Below, piece after piece: positions 53,311 to 63,999 of a DNA stretch of 64,000 nt. The notes under the pieces were generated by a model. The model saw only the letters and a program-made list of their open reading frames with translations. It made no database searches and was not told where the DNA came from. This stretch comes from Isochrysis galbana (taxonomy: Eukaryota > Haptophyta > Isochrysidales > Isochrysidaceae). Location: the NCBI GenBank assembly GCA_018136815.1, contig CM030933.1, positions 7,854,388 through 7,918,387 on the forward strand, written 5' to 3'. Every line of letters begins with the position of its first letter. The first letter of the stretch is position 1. The position numbers and the translations under genes are program-made.

Positions 53311-56300
53311 ATGGCAAGCGCCGACGCGCCTTTCGTTGCCGTCGAAAATCCTCGAATGCACGCGGAAGCCTCTGCCTTAGTCGGGGGGTTGCGACCGCGG
53401 CAGTTTGTGCAGCCGTGGCAGCACGGCACGGGCCATCAAAAAGCAACTGGCCTGTACCTGACGGCTTCACTCCCGTCCTTGCAGCCTTCGAAGATTGTCG
53501 AGGGACGTCTATCCGCTATGGCGGATCTATCGCCGTCGCCCCACCGTGGCGCCCTTCGCAGCCGCACCTACGTGGGCATTGCCGGTGCAATGGCGGCCCA
53601 GTGGATGCCGGTCTTGCGCCGTTATGCGCGCAAAGCCAAGGCGTCGCGTTCGCTCAACTTCACGGTGGACTGGGCAATTTCCCAAGCAGCTGCCAGCTTG
53701 AGAGAACGCCCCTCGCTTTGCTCGACCGGTTTCGAACTGGCTGAGCCGAGGACGGCTCTGGCTCGTTTCATGGAGGGGAGAGGCGAAGCAGCTTCTAGCT
53801 CTCACCTCACGCCTCCCAGCGGTTCGCCAGTGTCTGATTCGGTTGTCGTGATCCCGGACGCAGGCCCCGTTGCCGATGCTTCTCGCCTGCTTCATCAGGA
53901 GGACTCGGAAACAAACGTATCGCAAGACGAGGCCGAGGCGGAAGGAGACCGCTTCCTGCCGTGGGAGTGGCCCATAGAGGACCGCTCTACAACGCCAGGC
54001 CCTCCAAACACGGTGAAGAAGCGCCGCAGCAAGTGGCAGGTCTTCGACCGTGATGTAATTTCGGGGGTCCATCGGTGGCAGGATGTCACGCCTTCCATCG
54101 CCCAAGAAATCGCTGAGCAAGCGGCAGCTGCGGAGCCGTCGGAACCTCCCATCTTGTCTCGACTGGGCTCTCAAGGCATCAATGCACTATCTCCGAGCGC
54201 CTCCTTCACGGCTGGCGACGAGGGAGTGGCCGAACTGACCAATTCGTTCGTAGCCGAAAGGCCACTCGAAACCTGGGATGTCGGGCCCGACTCGGGAGAA
54301 GATGACACGCCCGAGATGCCAGAACACCGGAGCATGCAGACCCTCGAGACCAAGCCCTCCGACGCCGCCGAAGGAGAGGATACTCCACGGGCACTGTATT
54401 GCGATGGGGCTACCGCTAGGGGCCTCAGTGCGGCCGGATTTTCCGAGTTGTCGAAGCTTCCGAAGACAGACTTGCAGAAGTCCCTGGAGAAGGAATGGTC
54501 ACGCCAAATGGATCAACCTCGGCATCCGACGGACCGTCGAGGGCTAGGCTATGATGGCGTGCCTAACCCCTCTAGTTCAGCAAAGGCATCCCCACGCTCC
54601 TCGATACCATTCGTGCCGCAGACGGTGGCCGCCGCTATCGAGCGAGTGCCCCACGTCGATGAATCATCTCCGTCCAGGCTAGCCTCCAATCCAACCACCC
54701 TGTCACCCGGAGCCGGAACCTCACTTCCGGTGGAATCTATCGCGGACACTCCGCCGCCGCTCTACCCTCGTCACTGCCTCTATGTCCGCGATCTCGTGGT
54801 CTGCCGTGCCGATGGCGACCGCGCAGCTCAAGGGTTCGTTCTCCCGGACGTTGCCCTCACGGTGAACAGCACCCTGGCTGACACTGGAGCGGGCCCGTCA
54901 GTAATCACCACTGCCCTGCTTGATCGACTACCTGAAGACGCCTGCGTCGAACGCGTATCGGACGCTACCGTCCCCAACCTACATGGGCCGGACGGCCTTC
55001 CTCTCATCACTAGGGGCCGGGCTAGCCTCGTCTTCTCCTTGTCCGGTCGCCTCTTCCGTCATTCGTTCGCGGTCATCGAAGGAAACCCGATGCTTCTGTT
55101 CGGGAACGATTTTTTGGCCGCCCACTCCGCTACCATTTCTCTCGACGCCGCGAGCTCGGAGGGAAGCCTCCGCCTCCGTCCGGCCTCTGGCGATTCAGAA
55201 GACTCTTCAAGAGTCCTTTCCGAATGTGTAGTCAGAGTTTCCACGGCGCCGCCCCCAGTCGCGGACGCCGGCTTCGTCGGAGCTATCTCGATGTCACCCG
55301 GTCAGCCGCTGACTGTCGACTTTCTGGAGAGGTCGACGGCAACACGAGAGATCCCGGCCGGATCGGAGGGTGAGGCTGCTGCTGATGCTAGACAGCCACT
55401 CTATACACCTCTCTTTGAGTCAGCCGACGAGTTTGCGGCCAAAGCTCCGGCGTCTACCTCGTCCGAATATCTTCTCTACACGGAGCAAGCGGTGACGATT
55501 CCTGCCTTCCACCGCGCAACCATCTGGGTCAGGGTTCCGCTAGCTCTCCGAGATCATTCGGACTGCGCGATGCTAGTCGACCGCCTACCAAATCGCGAGG
55601 CTCTCGATTCGTCTCCTCTCGTAATGCCCACGGTGGTCACGCCCACGGACGATCATCGCATCGCGGTGACGATCGTCCACACCGGAGTCGATGCGCTGAC
55701 CCTGCCGTCTCTGCATCCGATAGCTTCGCTCCAGGTGCGTTTCAAGTTGCACCGGGGCTGGACTCCGAATGGAAGCGAGGGGGATGGTGACCCTGTCACC
55801 GCGCTGAGCGAGGAGCAACGATCTCTACTCGACTCAGCCACCATCGATCCAGACCGGCTTCTTTCCGACGATCAACGAGAAGAAGTACGCCAACTCTTGG
55901 CCCGGCGCATCAAAGCTTTCGCGTTGCACCCGGGGGCTCCAAACCATACGCACGTTCTCGAGGTGGAGTTGCCACTCAACCCCGGCGCTGTTCCTCACCG
56001 GCACGCTCCGTCTAGAGTGGGCCGCGCAGGCGAGCTCATCATAGAAGAGGAGGTAGCCAAGATGGAAGCCGCCGGCATTATTCGCAAGTCAAATTCGGCT
56101 TGGGCTTCCCGAGTAGTCCTGGTCAGCAAGAAAGATGGCTCCGTTCGATTCTGCGTGGACTACCGCGACACTAACGCCAAGCTACGCGTCGAGGATAGCC
56201 CTCTACCCCTCATTGTAGAGGCTATTGATAGGCTAGCGTCCGGCCAAGGGCCGCTCAGTTCTCTCTTTTTATGTACTCTCGATTTAGCCTCTGGTTTTTG

Positions 56301-59247
56301 GGGCATCCCGATCAAAGAATCGCACAAACATATCACCGCTTTCACCACCCACCGCGGCAAATACGAGTTCAACTTTCTACCGTTCGGCATCCAATCAGGT
56401 CCCTCCTACATGTGCCGCTTGATGGACATCGTTCTCGGTGCGCTAGCGTGGGAGATCTGCATGCCTTACCTCGATGATGTGGGCATCTGGTCAACGGGCG
56501 TGGGTCCTTCCGAAGAGGCCAGGGCACAGGCTTCGTTCGAGCAAATGCTTCACCGGCTAGACCTCGTTCTCGAACGGCTAGAGTGGGCCGGTCTGACCTG
56601 CAAGATGTCCAAGTGTGTCTTCTTTGCCACCTCTACGGAGTACCTCGGTCACGTTGTCTCGAGGGAAGGTCTCAAGATGGACCCGAAGAAGGTCGCAGCT
56701 GTCGCCGACATCGACCCGTCATCCATCAACTCCTTGGAAGCGGTTCGATCTTTCCTCGGCCTTTGCTCCTACTATCGTCGATTCATTCGCCAATTCGCCG
56801 CTAAGGCTGCTCCTCTCACTGCCCTCACGCGGAAGGGCTGCGACGTGGCAAAGGAGTCCCAGTCCGAGGAGTGTCGCCGAGCTATCCAAGAGCTCAAGAC
56901 AGCGATCACCTCGGAGCCCGTCTTGACTCCACCCAGGGATGATCGGCCCTTCATCGTCAAGACCGATGGGGCTAGCAAGTTGGGTATCGCCGGCATCCTC
57001 TCGCAGCTAGGAGACGATAACCGTGAACGAGTCGTTGGGTACTACGCTCGCAGTCTCACCTCGGCCGAACGCCATTGGACGGTGACCGAGATTGAGCTCT
57101 TGGCTGCCCTGGAATCAATCCGAAATTGGCGACCCTACCTTTGGGGGCGTCGGTTCAAGTTAGTCGTTGACCACTCTGCGCTGCGATGGCTGCATACCAT
57201 GAAGGATCAAGTAGCCGGTGGGCCAGCCTCTCGGCTGACTCGGTGGGCTCTCAAGTTGGCTGAGTACCGGTTCGATGTCGAACATAAACCAGGAGCTGTT
57301 CATCAGGATGCTGACGGGCTGTCCCGGCTAGCATCCCTGGAGCCGGAACACGAAGACGAACCACTCGCCGGCCCAGCGTCGTTAGCGGTACGTGAGCCTG
57401 GCTCAGAGTCTCTAGCCGAGCATGAACGGTCTCATCCGGTGGCTGCCATCACGCGCTCCGTAGCTACGGCGCGAGGGCTTCAAGCTTTGGATCGATCTCG
57501 TCGTCGAGCCTCCGATTCCGGGCCCGCCATCCAGTCCAGTTATTTGGCCCCGCGTACGCCGACTTCCGAAGAGATGAAAGCGGCCCTGGCGGAAGATCCG
57601 TTCGTAGAGCCACTCCTGGGCTCAGGAGAGACGGCCAACCACGAGCCATCAGGCCAAGGGTCGCCTCCGCCAGCCGCCGCCTCAGGCCCCATTGTCGAAG
57701 ATGATTCGTGTTCCAGTCCTGTCGCTCCCGCTCCCGCTCCCGCTCAGCCATCCAAGATGTTTCGCCGTTTCGTCGTTCACGATGGGCTCGTCTACTATCG
57801 CACCGTTCCTGACTCCACCGACCCGGACTCGCTAGTGCTCTATGTTCCGCCCTCGTTGCGGTCTCGCTACCTTTTTGCCTACCACGATCGCTCCGGTCAC
57901 CTTGGAGTTTCTCGTATGTCCGGTCTTCTTCGTACTCGGGTATACTGGCCGGGCATGTCTTCCGACGTTGCATCCTACGTCCGGGAATGCCACGAGTGCA
58001 CCCTCGCCAAGCCGCTACCTAGGGCTCTAGCGTCGCCCTCCGGTCTCTCCGTGGGTACCTACCCCTTTGATGTGGTCTACTGCGACGTGCTCTCACTGGC
58101 TCCCACTCACAACTTCGTGCCTGGAGTCTCGGGTTACGACAAGCTGGTCGTCTTCATCGACTCGCTCACTCGATGGATTGAGGCTGAGCCTTCGAATGGG
58201 GATCCTTCGTCGGAGGTGGCCTTGGACATGTTCATCCGCTTGATTGTGACGCGTTATGGAGTCCCTAGGCAGCTTCGGACCGACGCCGGTTCGAATCTTT
58301 GTTCGGTTCTTGTTTCGCGTATTCTGGAGCTCACCGGGACTGATTTGTCGAGTACAGAGCCGTATCGACATGAGGGTGTAGGCTTCGTCGAACGCGCTCA
58401 GCAAACGCTCATTCGTTTGATGCGCGCCTCGAACGAGGGTGGCGGTCATTGGGTCGACCATTTGCCGTTCCTACTCCTCTCGTTGAGGGCTTCTTCCGGT
58501 CGTGTTACCTCCCGGTCTCCAGCGTCTTTGATCTTTGGGCGTGAGCTGCGTCTGCCCGCTCAACTCTCTGATCCGAAGTCTGTTTCGCCAACTGCTCTCG
58601 AGGCGGCGTCCGCCGACGTTCGCTCGTACGCATCCAGGCTCAATGCGAGCCTCCGCCTCTCTTGGTCCAGCGCTCTCGAGGCTACCCTAGCCGCTCAGGC
58701 TGAGTCAGTCCGTGACGCTACCATCAAGTCTCAAAGACCAGCTCGTTTCGAACCTGGGGATCGCGTCTGCATGCGATTACCAGGCCATGCCAACAAGTTG
58801 CAATTCATCTACTCGGGTCCCTACCGCGTCGTAGAGGCTCTGTCCGACACTAGGTACCGACTCCGTGATCTGGAGAACCGGTTAGTCAAGGAGGAGGTGC
58901 ACATCTCGAACCTCCGGCCGTATCATACTTTCGTTGATGAAGAGCCGCTGGCTGACGACGAGTACATCGTTGAGAAGTTGCTCGATCGTCGTAGCCATGG
59001 CGATTCTATCGAGTACCTCGTGAAGTGGCGTGGCTATTCTATTCGAGAAGCCACCTGGGAGCCTCGTTCCGAGTTGCTCCGTCGTTGTTCTGATTTGCTT
59101 GATGATTATGATCGCTCCGTCGAAGAGACTTGTCCAGAAGATGTTGAGTCCCCGGAAGCAACTTCTTCGTCGGCCAGGAATACTCCTCTTCCTCCCGTTC
59201 TCGATGCGCCGTCTTCGCGCACTCGATCCAGGCTCCATTCTCGTTGA
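53311..59247 (+). CDS. Gypsy B pol polyprotein: methyltransferase C-terminal remnant, protease, RT, RNase H, integrase, chromodomain
   Basis: This is an intact frame of 1978 residues. Residues 1-110 retain the C-terminal half of the methyltransferase-like domain (FVAVENPRMH, QPWQHGTGHQKATGLYL, SRTYVGIAGAMAAQWMP). The aspartic protease is LADTGAGPSVITTALL (Asp 524). RT carries YLDD at 1053-1056 and RNase H begins near FIVKTDGASKLGIAGILSQ (about 1210). The integrase has an HHCC finger (HDRSGHLG, CHECTLAK) and a D1617, D1658, E1694 triad with the canonical 35-residue spacing. A chromodomain lies at about 1884-1935 (EYLVKWRGYSIREATWEP). Chromodomains of this position direct integration to modified chromatin. 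The start is the first ATG; translation more likely arises from gag by recoding. Confidence 0.93.
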   Translation: MASADAPFVAVENPRMHAEASALVGGLRPRQFVQPWQHGTGHQKATGLYLTASLPSLQPSKIVEGRLSAMADLSPSPHRGALRSRTYVGIAGAMAAQWMPVLRRYARKAKASRSLNFTVDWAISQAAASLRERPSLCSTGFELAEPRTALARFMEGRGEAASSSHLTPPSGSPVSDSVVVIPDAGPVADASRLLHQEDSETNVSQDEAEAEGDRFLPWEWPIEDRSTTPGPPNTVKKRRSKWQVFDRDVISGVHRWQDVTPSIAQEIAEQAAAAEPSEPPILSRLGSQGINALSPSASFTAGDEGVAELTNSFVAERPLETWDVGPDSGEDDTPEMPEHRSMQTLETKPSDAAEGEDTPRALYCDGATARGLSAAGFSELSKLPKTDLQKSLEKEWSRQMDQPRHPTDRRGLGYDGVPNPSSSAKASPRSSIPFVPQTVAAAIERVPHVDESSPSRLASNPTTLSPGAGTSLPVESIADTPPPLYPRHCLYVRDLVVCRADGDRAAQGFVLPDVALTVNSTLADTGAGPSVITTALLDRLPEDACVERVSDATVPNLHGPDGLPLITRGRASLVFSLSGRLFRHSFAVIEGNPMLLFGNDFLAAHSATISLDAASSEGSLRLRPASGDSEDSSRVLSECVVRVSTAPPPVADAGFVGAISMSPGQPLTVDFLERSTATREIPAGSEGEAAADARQPLYTPLFESADEFAAKAPASTSSEYLLYTEQAVTIPAFHRATIWVRVPLALRDHSDCAMLVDRLPNREALDSSPLVMPTVVTPTDDHRIAVTIVHTGVDALTLPSLHPIASLQVRFKLHRGWTPNGSEGDGDPVTALSEEQRSLLDSATIDPDRLLSDDQREEVRQLLARRIKAFALHPGAPNHTHVLEVELPLNPGAVPHRHAPSRVGRAGELIIEEEVAKMEAAGIIRKSNSAWASRVVLVSKKDGSVRFCVDYRDTNAKLRVEDSPLPLIVEAIDRLASGQGPLSSLFLCTLDLASGFWGIPIKESHKHITAFTTHRGKYEFNFLPFGIQSGPSYMCRLMDIVLGALAWEICMPYLDDVGIWSTGVGPSEEARAQASFEQMLHRLDLVLERLEWAGLTCKMSKCVFFATSTEYLGHVVSREGLKMDPKKVAAVADIDPSSINSLEAVRSFLGLCSYYRRFIRQFAAKAAPLTALTRKGCDVAKESQSEECRRAIQELKTAITSEPVLTPPRDDRPFIVKTDGASKLGIAGILSQLGDDNRERVVGYYARSLTSAERHWTVTEIELLAALESIRNWRPYLWGRRFKLVVDHSALRWLHTMKDQVAGGPASRLTRWALKLAEYRFDVEHKPGAVHQDADGLSRLASLEPEHEDEPLAGPASLAVREPGSESLAEHERSHPVAAITRSVATARGLQALDRSRRRASDSGPAIQSSYLAPRTPTSEEMKAALAEDPFVEPLLGSGETANHEPSGQGSPPPAAASGPIVEDDSCSSPVAPAPAPAQPSKMFRRFVVHDGLVYYRTVPDSTDPDSLVLYVPPSLRSRYLFAYHDRSGHLGVSRMSGLLRTRVYWPGMSSDVASYVRECHECTLAKPLPRALASPSGLSVGTYPFDVVYCDVLSLAPTHNFVPGVSGYDKLVVFIDSLTRWIEAEPSNGDPSSEVALDMFIRLIVTRYGVPRQLRTDAGSNLCSVLVSRILELTGTDLSSTEPYRHEGVGFVERAQQTLIRLMRASNEGGGHWVDHLPFLLLSLRASSGRVTSRSPASLIFGRELRLPAQLSDPKSVSPTALEAASADVRSYASRLNASLRLSWSSALEATLAAQAESVRDATIKSQRPARFEPGDRVCMRLPGHANKLQFIYSGPYRVVEALSDTRYRLRDLENRLVKEEVHISNLRPYHTFVDEEPLADDEYIVEKLLDRRSHGDSIEYLVKWRGYSIREATWEPRSELLRRCSDLLDDYDRSVEETCPEDVESPEATSSSARNTPLPPVLDAPSSRTRSRLHSR

Positions 59248-59634
59248 TCCCATGTCTTGGGTAAGGGACCCGTCCCTCTAGGCTAGCCCCACGCCTCGGC
59301 TAGGGCTCCGAGTTCAAGTTTCCGTCCGAGCGAATCATGGAGGTGCTGAACGCGTGCTGCCTGCGCTCTACACCCGGCGCAACACCCGAGCAAAGCTCCT
59401 GTAAAAGGGAGAAGTGGGTGGGGCAGTGCGTACGAAAGAGGCCGCCGCGTTAAGCCGCCGATTTCGTGCTCGCTTTGGATCCAAAGGGTGTTCTTGTCTC
59501 CACGTTTCGCTCGCTATGTTCCGTTGCTTCTTGTTCCGATTCTGACCTCTGGTCAGCTCAGGTTCCAGTTTCCAGGTCTCTGTTTCCAGGTTCACCGCTC
59601 GACATCGGGAGACGTCTCGATCTTAGTCGGGGGG

Positions 59635-60970
59635 TGTCGCATTCATCCTAGATGATGCGATTTCCAGGCTCTTGTTTCCAGGTCCTTCGCCGTGCGGCCA
59701 CACGGTGAAGCTCAGGTACATCTAGGTTGGTAGGGTTCGTCCCTAGCGATCTAGAATTCGAGTTCTCGTTTCGTTCCTTCTAGCCTGTCTGTCAGGTCTA
59801 GATTCCAGGTTTCCTCCTTTCGGGTAATCTTGACCCAAAGGAGCCAGGTCGCCTGTCACTCGCTGCGCGCTTGTCTCAGGCTCTCGAGTTACCTTGTGAA
59901 GGCTTGTTTAGCTTCTTGCAAGGCTTGTTGTTTCTTGTTGGGTTCCGGTTCTTTCTTGGGACCTGCTGACTTTCGTTGTTGTCCAGGCCTGTTCTTCGTA
60001 GGTTCTGCTTGGCCTGGTTAGGGTTTCGTTGCCTTCCCGCGTTCGGCGTTTGGCGTTGGCGTTCGGAAATTTCCTCTCACATTCCCTAGGTCCGCTACCC
60101 TTGGCTTGTAGGTCCTAGCTTCTTTCTTCTCGGTCAAGGTTTTTGGCGAGCGAGTCGGTTGCTCTATCCGCTCGAGAGATTTGAGGTTTAATTTGCCATC
60201 TCCCCTTGGAGACCGGTGTAGGTTCGCTTCCTAGGTGAGGGAATCTTTCCCCTTGATGCAAGTTACATGCAAGCCTTGGCCCCTTTGGTGTTTCTTCCCC
60301 TTGGTTGCTACTCAGGGTTGTTCGTTAGAAGCGTCTAGAAGGTTCACGCTCAACGGCAAGATTTATTCGGTCGTGAAGATATCTCGTCGCGATCTGTATC
60401 CAAAGTGATCGCCGTGGTCGCGCGACAGGACGCTCCCCTTCGGACTCTCCGCTACGTGGGAAGTTACAACGGAGACACGCTCCGGCCGTCGCTGTGGAGT
60501 CTCTCTCTCTCTCTCTCGCTCTCTCTCTCCGTCTCTCGCGACGTGTTTGAGTTATCGGTGATTTGGGGTCGCGGTTGCTTGATAATTTGCTTGGTTTGGG
60601 TGAATGATTCCGGTGTGTTCGTGGGTCGGTGTATCCTGTTGTTCTCAGCTCCGTTGTCCGTCGTTGTTCGCTGCGTCGCTGCACTCAAGCAGCCTAGGCT
60701 CCCTCCCTGAGGGAAGAGTTCTTTGTAGGTCTAACAATCTCTCAAAACCCAACACACTAGGGCCGCTAGGAGCGCCTCGCCGCCCCACAGCCCTTCGTTC
60801 GCCGTTCGTTCCCCGTCCAGACACCCAAATGGGGTTGCCCGACCCAGTCCAGAATTTCATTCACCCGACTCCCGGTGGGGAGGAGGGCCAAAGCGCCGCG
60901 CTAGCCGCCGGTGCTGCTCGCGACGGAGTGGCTCAGAGCCCTCCGGCTCCCGGCTCCGCTCGACTCGACA
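59635..60970 (+). repeat. 3' LTR of Gypsy B
   Basis: 1336 bp. It matches the 5' LTR and the solo LTR at 31955-34386. Confidence 0.92.
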
Positions 60971-61139
60971 GGTGGACGGTGGGTGCCGCCGTGCCACCAC
61001 CTACCTACCACCTACTTACTTGCTAACTAATACTTGCGCCTAAGGGACTAAGTAATAAGTAAGACACCTTCATCTTACATCAAGCAAGGCTAGCAATCAG
61101 TTAAACTAGTTAACCAGTTAACTATTCACTCTCGAATCA
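60971..61139. other. Flank between Gypsy B and the second LINE
   Basis: Short repeats of ACCTAC/CTTACT and GTTAACCAGTTAACT occur here. No gene is seen. Confidence 0.4.
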
Positions 61140-61203
61140 AAAACTATTGTTATAGTTTGACCTATGGTGCGTGCCGCCAAAAACTATTGTTATAGTTTTA
61201 GCG
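61140..61203 (+). promoter_or_regulatory. Tandem hairpins directly upstream of LINE ORF1
   Basis: AAACTATTGTTATAGTTT (61141-61158) and AAAACTATTGTTATAGTTTT (61180-61199) are near-identical hairpins with 7-8-bp stems and a TGTT loop. Each is followed within 4-6 bases by an ATG (61164 and 61204). They mark the 5' end of the element. Confidence 0.6.
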
Positions 61204-62850
61204 ATGGAGCGCGCGCCGACCGCTCCCACTCCCCAGCCCCCCGCCGCCACGACGCCCCAACGGGGCCGCCCCAAGCCGCCGGAGCCGAAGCGCTCGCAGG
61301 CCTCCGCACCGCCCGACCACGACGTCGAGATGGCGCCGCCTCCCTCGCCTCCCAGGCAGCCACAGAAGCAGGGAACAGGCAGGGCCCTGTTCCCTGCAGG
61401 CCAGCAGACTCTGAGCCAGGCTCAGCCCACCAGTGCCGTGGCTCAGCCACCCACTCAAGGACTCCCCATGGGGTGTGGCAGCTCTGCTGCCACCCCCATG
61501 GAGGCAACTCCTACCACCTGTGCACCCTCGGGGGCGGGCACATGACACAACAAACAATCCTTGGAGCTTTTGCTCCCTCCAACCAACAACCACATCAGCC
61601 GCCCAAGTCATACGCGCAAGCCGCACATGGACACAAGGGGAAGGAACCACACAAGCAAGCCCAGCAACCACCAGCCCAACAGCATCAGCCACAGTCGCGC
61701 AAGCGGGCCGACCCTCAATCGGATCCAAAGCCGACCCCAAACAGCACTACCCCATTCGCTTCCCCCCCTCCAGAGGAGGAAGAAGAGCCTGAAGACACTC
61801 CCTTTTTCATTCAGCTAGCTCAGCTAGCCGAGGACAAAAAGGACATTAAGAGTGAGGATGTAGCTACATTCATGAAATTCCTACTCTCTAGGCTGGAAGG
61901 CCTAGATGCCACGCCAGACGGTATGGATAAGGGCCGAAAGGGCCCTTGGATTTTCTACGTCGACGACGATGCACACAACCAATTCAAGGCGGCCTACGGC
62001 GACAAAATTCAAACGGTGCTCTCGGGAGTCCAGCACGAATTTGGAGTCACCTACGGCGAGCTAGCCGATTCAGCGCCACGCAAGTCTAGCGCGGTCCGGT
62101 CCTCCCTCAAGGAGGTCGCCACGTACATCGTTTTCCGCATCTTCGACCCGGTTAAGGCGTACAAAACCAAGACTCGACACTTGGCTAGCGCACTGGAGCG
62201 TGAAGGCTTCCATGTCCTTAGGGGCAACCAACAACGAGTCAAAACTACGATCGAAGGAATCACGAAAGTCGAGGCGGGTAAGCGCCCGATCTGGCACTTC
62301 TACGTATACACGGACACGACGGCCCTAGGCCATCGATTCCCGAGGACCTTTCACGTGACCCTCGATGATGGGGAAAACTTCAATTTGGACTACGCGGTCC
62401 GCTCTTCGGTGGAATGCGTGACACCGGAAGGCGACATTGCCATTCATGGCGCCCCAGGGGGCTGTAAAGGATACGATAAGCCGTGGGCTATATCGTATCT
62501 GCGCAAGAATCAAGTTAGTTTTCGCCAATGCACGTGCGAGCAAGACAAAGCGAAAGCGGAGCAACGCAAACGCCAACGCGAAGTGAGCAACGCCATGGAC
62601 TACAGGGCCCTTATGGGCCTTGGAGCGGCGGCACCGTGCCGCCGATTCATGGCGGGCGAATGCAAGAACAATCGCATGAAAGGGCGGCAAATCGTCCAAT
62701 GCTCTTCCAGCCACGACATCCCGATGTTGGGCAAAGGACCCCGCAACGGGCAAGCAACATTGTATGGTAAAATGCAATCTTAAACCTAATAAGGCTTATC
62801 CAGGATACTGCGTTAACGGAGCTAGTTGCCTGTACCGTCATGGTGAATAA
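61204..62850 (+). pseudogene. LINE ORF1, second copy, with two small frameshifts
   Basis: ORF1 begins MERAPTAPTPQPP, directly after the hairpin. It is collinear with 23696-25301 and about 90% identical. A 2-bp loss near 61528 and another near 62722 break the frame relative to the first copy. Without them the product would be about 550 residues with the same disordered N-terminus, folded centre and C-terminal Cys/His cluster. The stop at 62848-62850 overlaps the ORF2 ATG at 62840. Confidence 0.8.
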
Positions 62851-63600
62851 TAATGATCTAAGGATTGCAACATACAATTTGAATGGAGCAAAACATAAAT
62901 TAGCATCTACTCTAGCGCAAGCGAGATTAGGAGGAGTCCACATCTTGTATGCGCAAGAATTGCATCATTACACCGATGGATGGCACTTGAAGGTGCGAAA
63001 TTTGGCCCGGTCCCTGGGGTGGGACTGGTTTCAATCTCCCGCAACTAGGGGCGACCCGGGAAGCGGAGTGGCAGTAGCCATTAGAAGAGACAGAAGCGAC
63101 GTAGTAGTAGAATCTTGGTCGGTAGTTATCCCGGGGAGGCTGGTAGAAGTAAAGGCAAAAATCGGACATGAAACGATATCTTTCTCCTCTGTGTATCTAA
63201 GTGCCCAACCCAATAAACGTAAAGAAGACATCAAAATGCTACACGAGACGTCGGAAATACCTCCTCACACTATAATAGCAGGCGATTTTAACTGCGTAGA
63301 AAGCGTAAGCAGAGATACCCGGTCCATCGCGGGGGCGACCCTTACGCAAATTCGGGGGCAGAGCCCTCACGAGGGCGCTCGCCTCGCATGGGCTGACGGA
63401 TGTCCAGCTACTAGTTAATCCGGGTCTTAAGGACCAATACACGAGGTGCGGGCATCAGACCCACACGAGGATAGACCGAGTATACGCCGCGGAATACTAC
63501 TCCACATGGAGATAGCACAAGGCATACATAGATCTAAGGCTGTTCACGGGCCTAGCGGTGTCGGACCACCACCGGTGGTAGCGACTTTTGCTATTGCCCC
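62840..63600 (+). pseudogene. LINE ORF2 AP-endonuclease domain, truncated
   Basis: Most of the endonuclease is readable. It includes RIATYNLNGAKHK, YAQELHHY, GSGVAVAIRRDRSD, SSVYLSAQPNKRK and AGDFNCVESVSRDTRS. After a frameshift near 63355 it continues with LTDVQLLVNPGL, THTRIDRVYAAEYY and a final VSDHH, the catalytic His motif. Similarity ends by about 63600, before the RT, so this copy is 3'-truncated. Confidence 0.8.
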
Positions 63601-63834
63601 CCCACGACGGGCGACGGAGATAGAAGCCAAGATACCTTTGGAGGTATTGGACGACCGGAGACGCGAGAGATGATCAGCCTCCTCTGGCTCCGCTCCGCAG
63701 ACAAGAAGCGGCAGATGAATTCTTCGCCCCCCCTCACGAAAAAAGTACTCGCTTCCAGGAAGGATGGAAGGGGTTTTCTTTTTCTTCCCCTCCCCACCCC
63801 TAACACCACCTTGAGGCTTAAAATAACCCACAGG
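63601..63834. other. Unassigned flank
   Basis: A pyrimidine-rich stretch (63760-63815) lies between the LINE fragment and the possible exon at the window end. Nothing coding is recognised. Confidence 0.35.
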
Positions 63835-63999
63835 TTAGAAGTAAAAGTCTGTCATCGTATGGAATACGACACTCTCCTGCTCGCCCTCCTTCTCGTTCGC
63901 CATCTCGCTGCCACGCTGCAGCATGCGCTCATCACTCAATGCCGCATCGATGTCTGAGACATCGCTGCGCGCATTGCGCAACGCGGCACGTCGCGAGCG
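63835..63999 (-). CDS. Possible C-terminal exon of an unidentified gene, running off the window
   Basis: On the minus strand 54 codons are open from the window edge to a TAA at 63835. They encode a polar, acidic-basic sequence ending ESVVFHTMTDFYF. Composition resembles host coding DNA and the frame begins beyond the window. No family is recognised and no splice site can be placed. Confidence 0.3.
   Translation of the reverse strand, partial: RSRRAALRNARSDVSDIDAALSDERMLQRGSEMANEKEGEQESVVFHTMTDFYF

Larger units (their letters stand above)
49123..60970 (+). mobile_element. Complete Ty3/Gypsy element B with chromodomain
   Basis: LTRs lie at 49123-50443 and 59635-60970. Both start TGTCGCATTCATCC and end CTCGACTCGACA, and they differ by only a few substitutions and small indels. 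The element is bounded by the exact 5-bp duplication GGTGG (49118-49122 and 60971-60975), and a purine run (AGTCGGGGGG) precedes the 3' LTR. No TGG-starting primer-binding site follows the 5' LTR directly. The pol frame is intact over 1978 codons. Low LTR divergence implies recent insertion. Confidence 0.95.
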
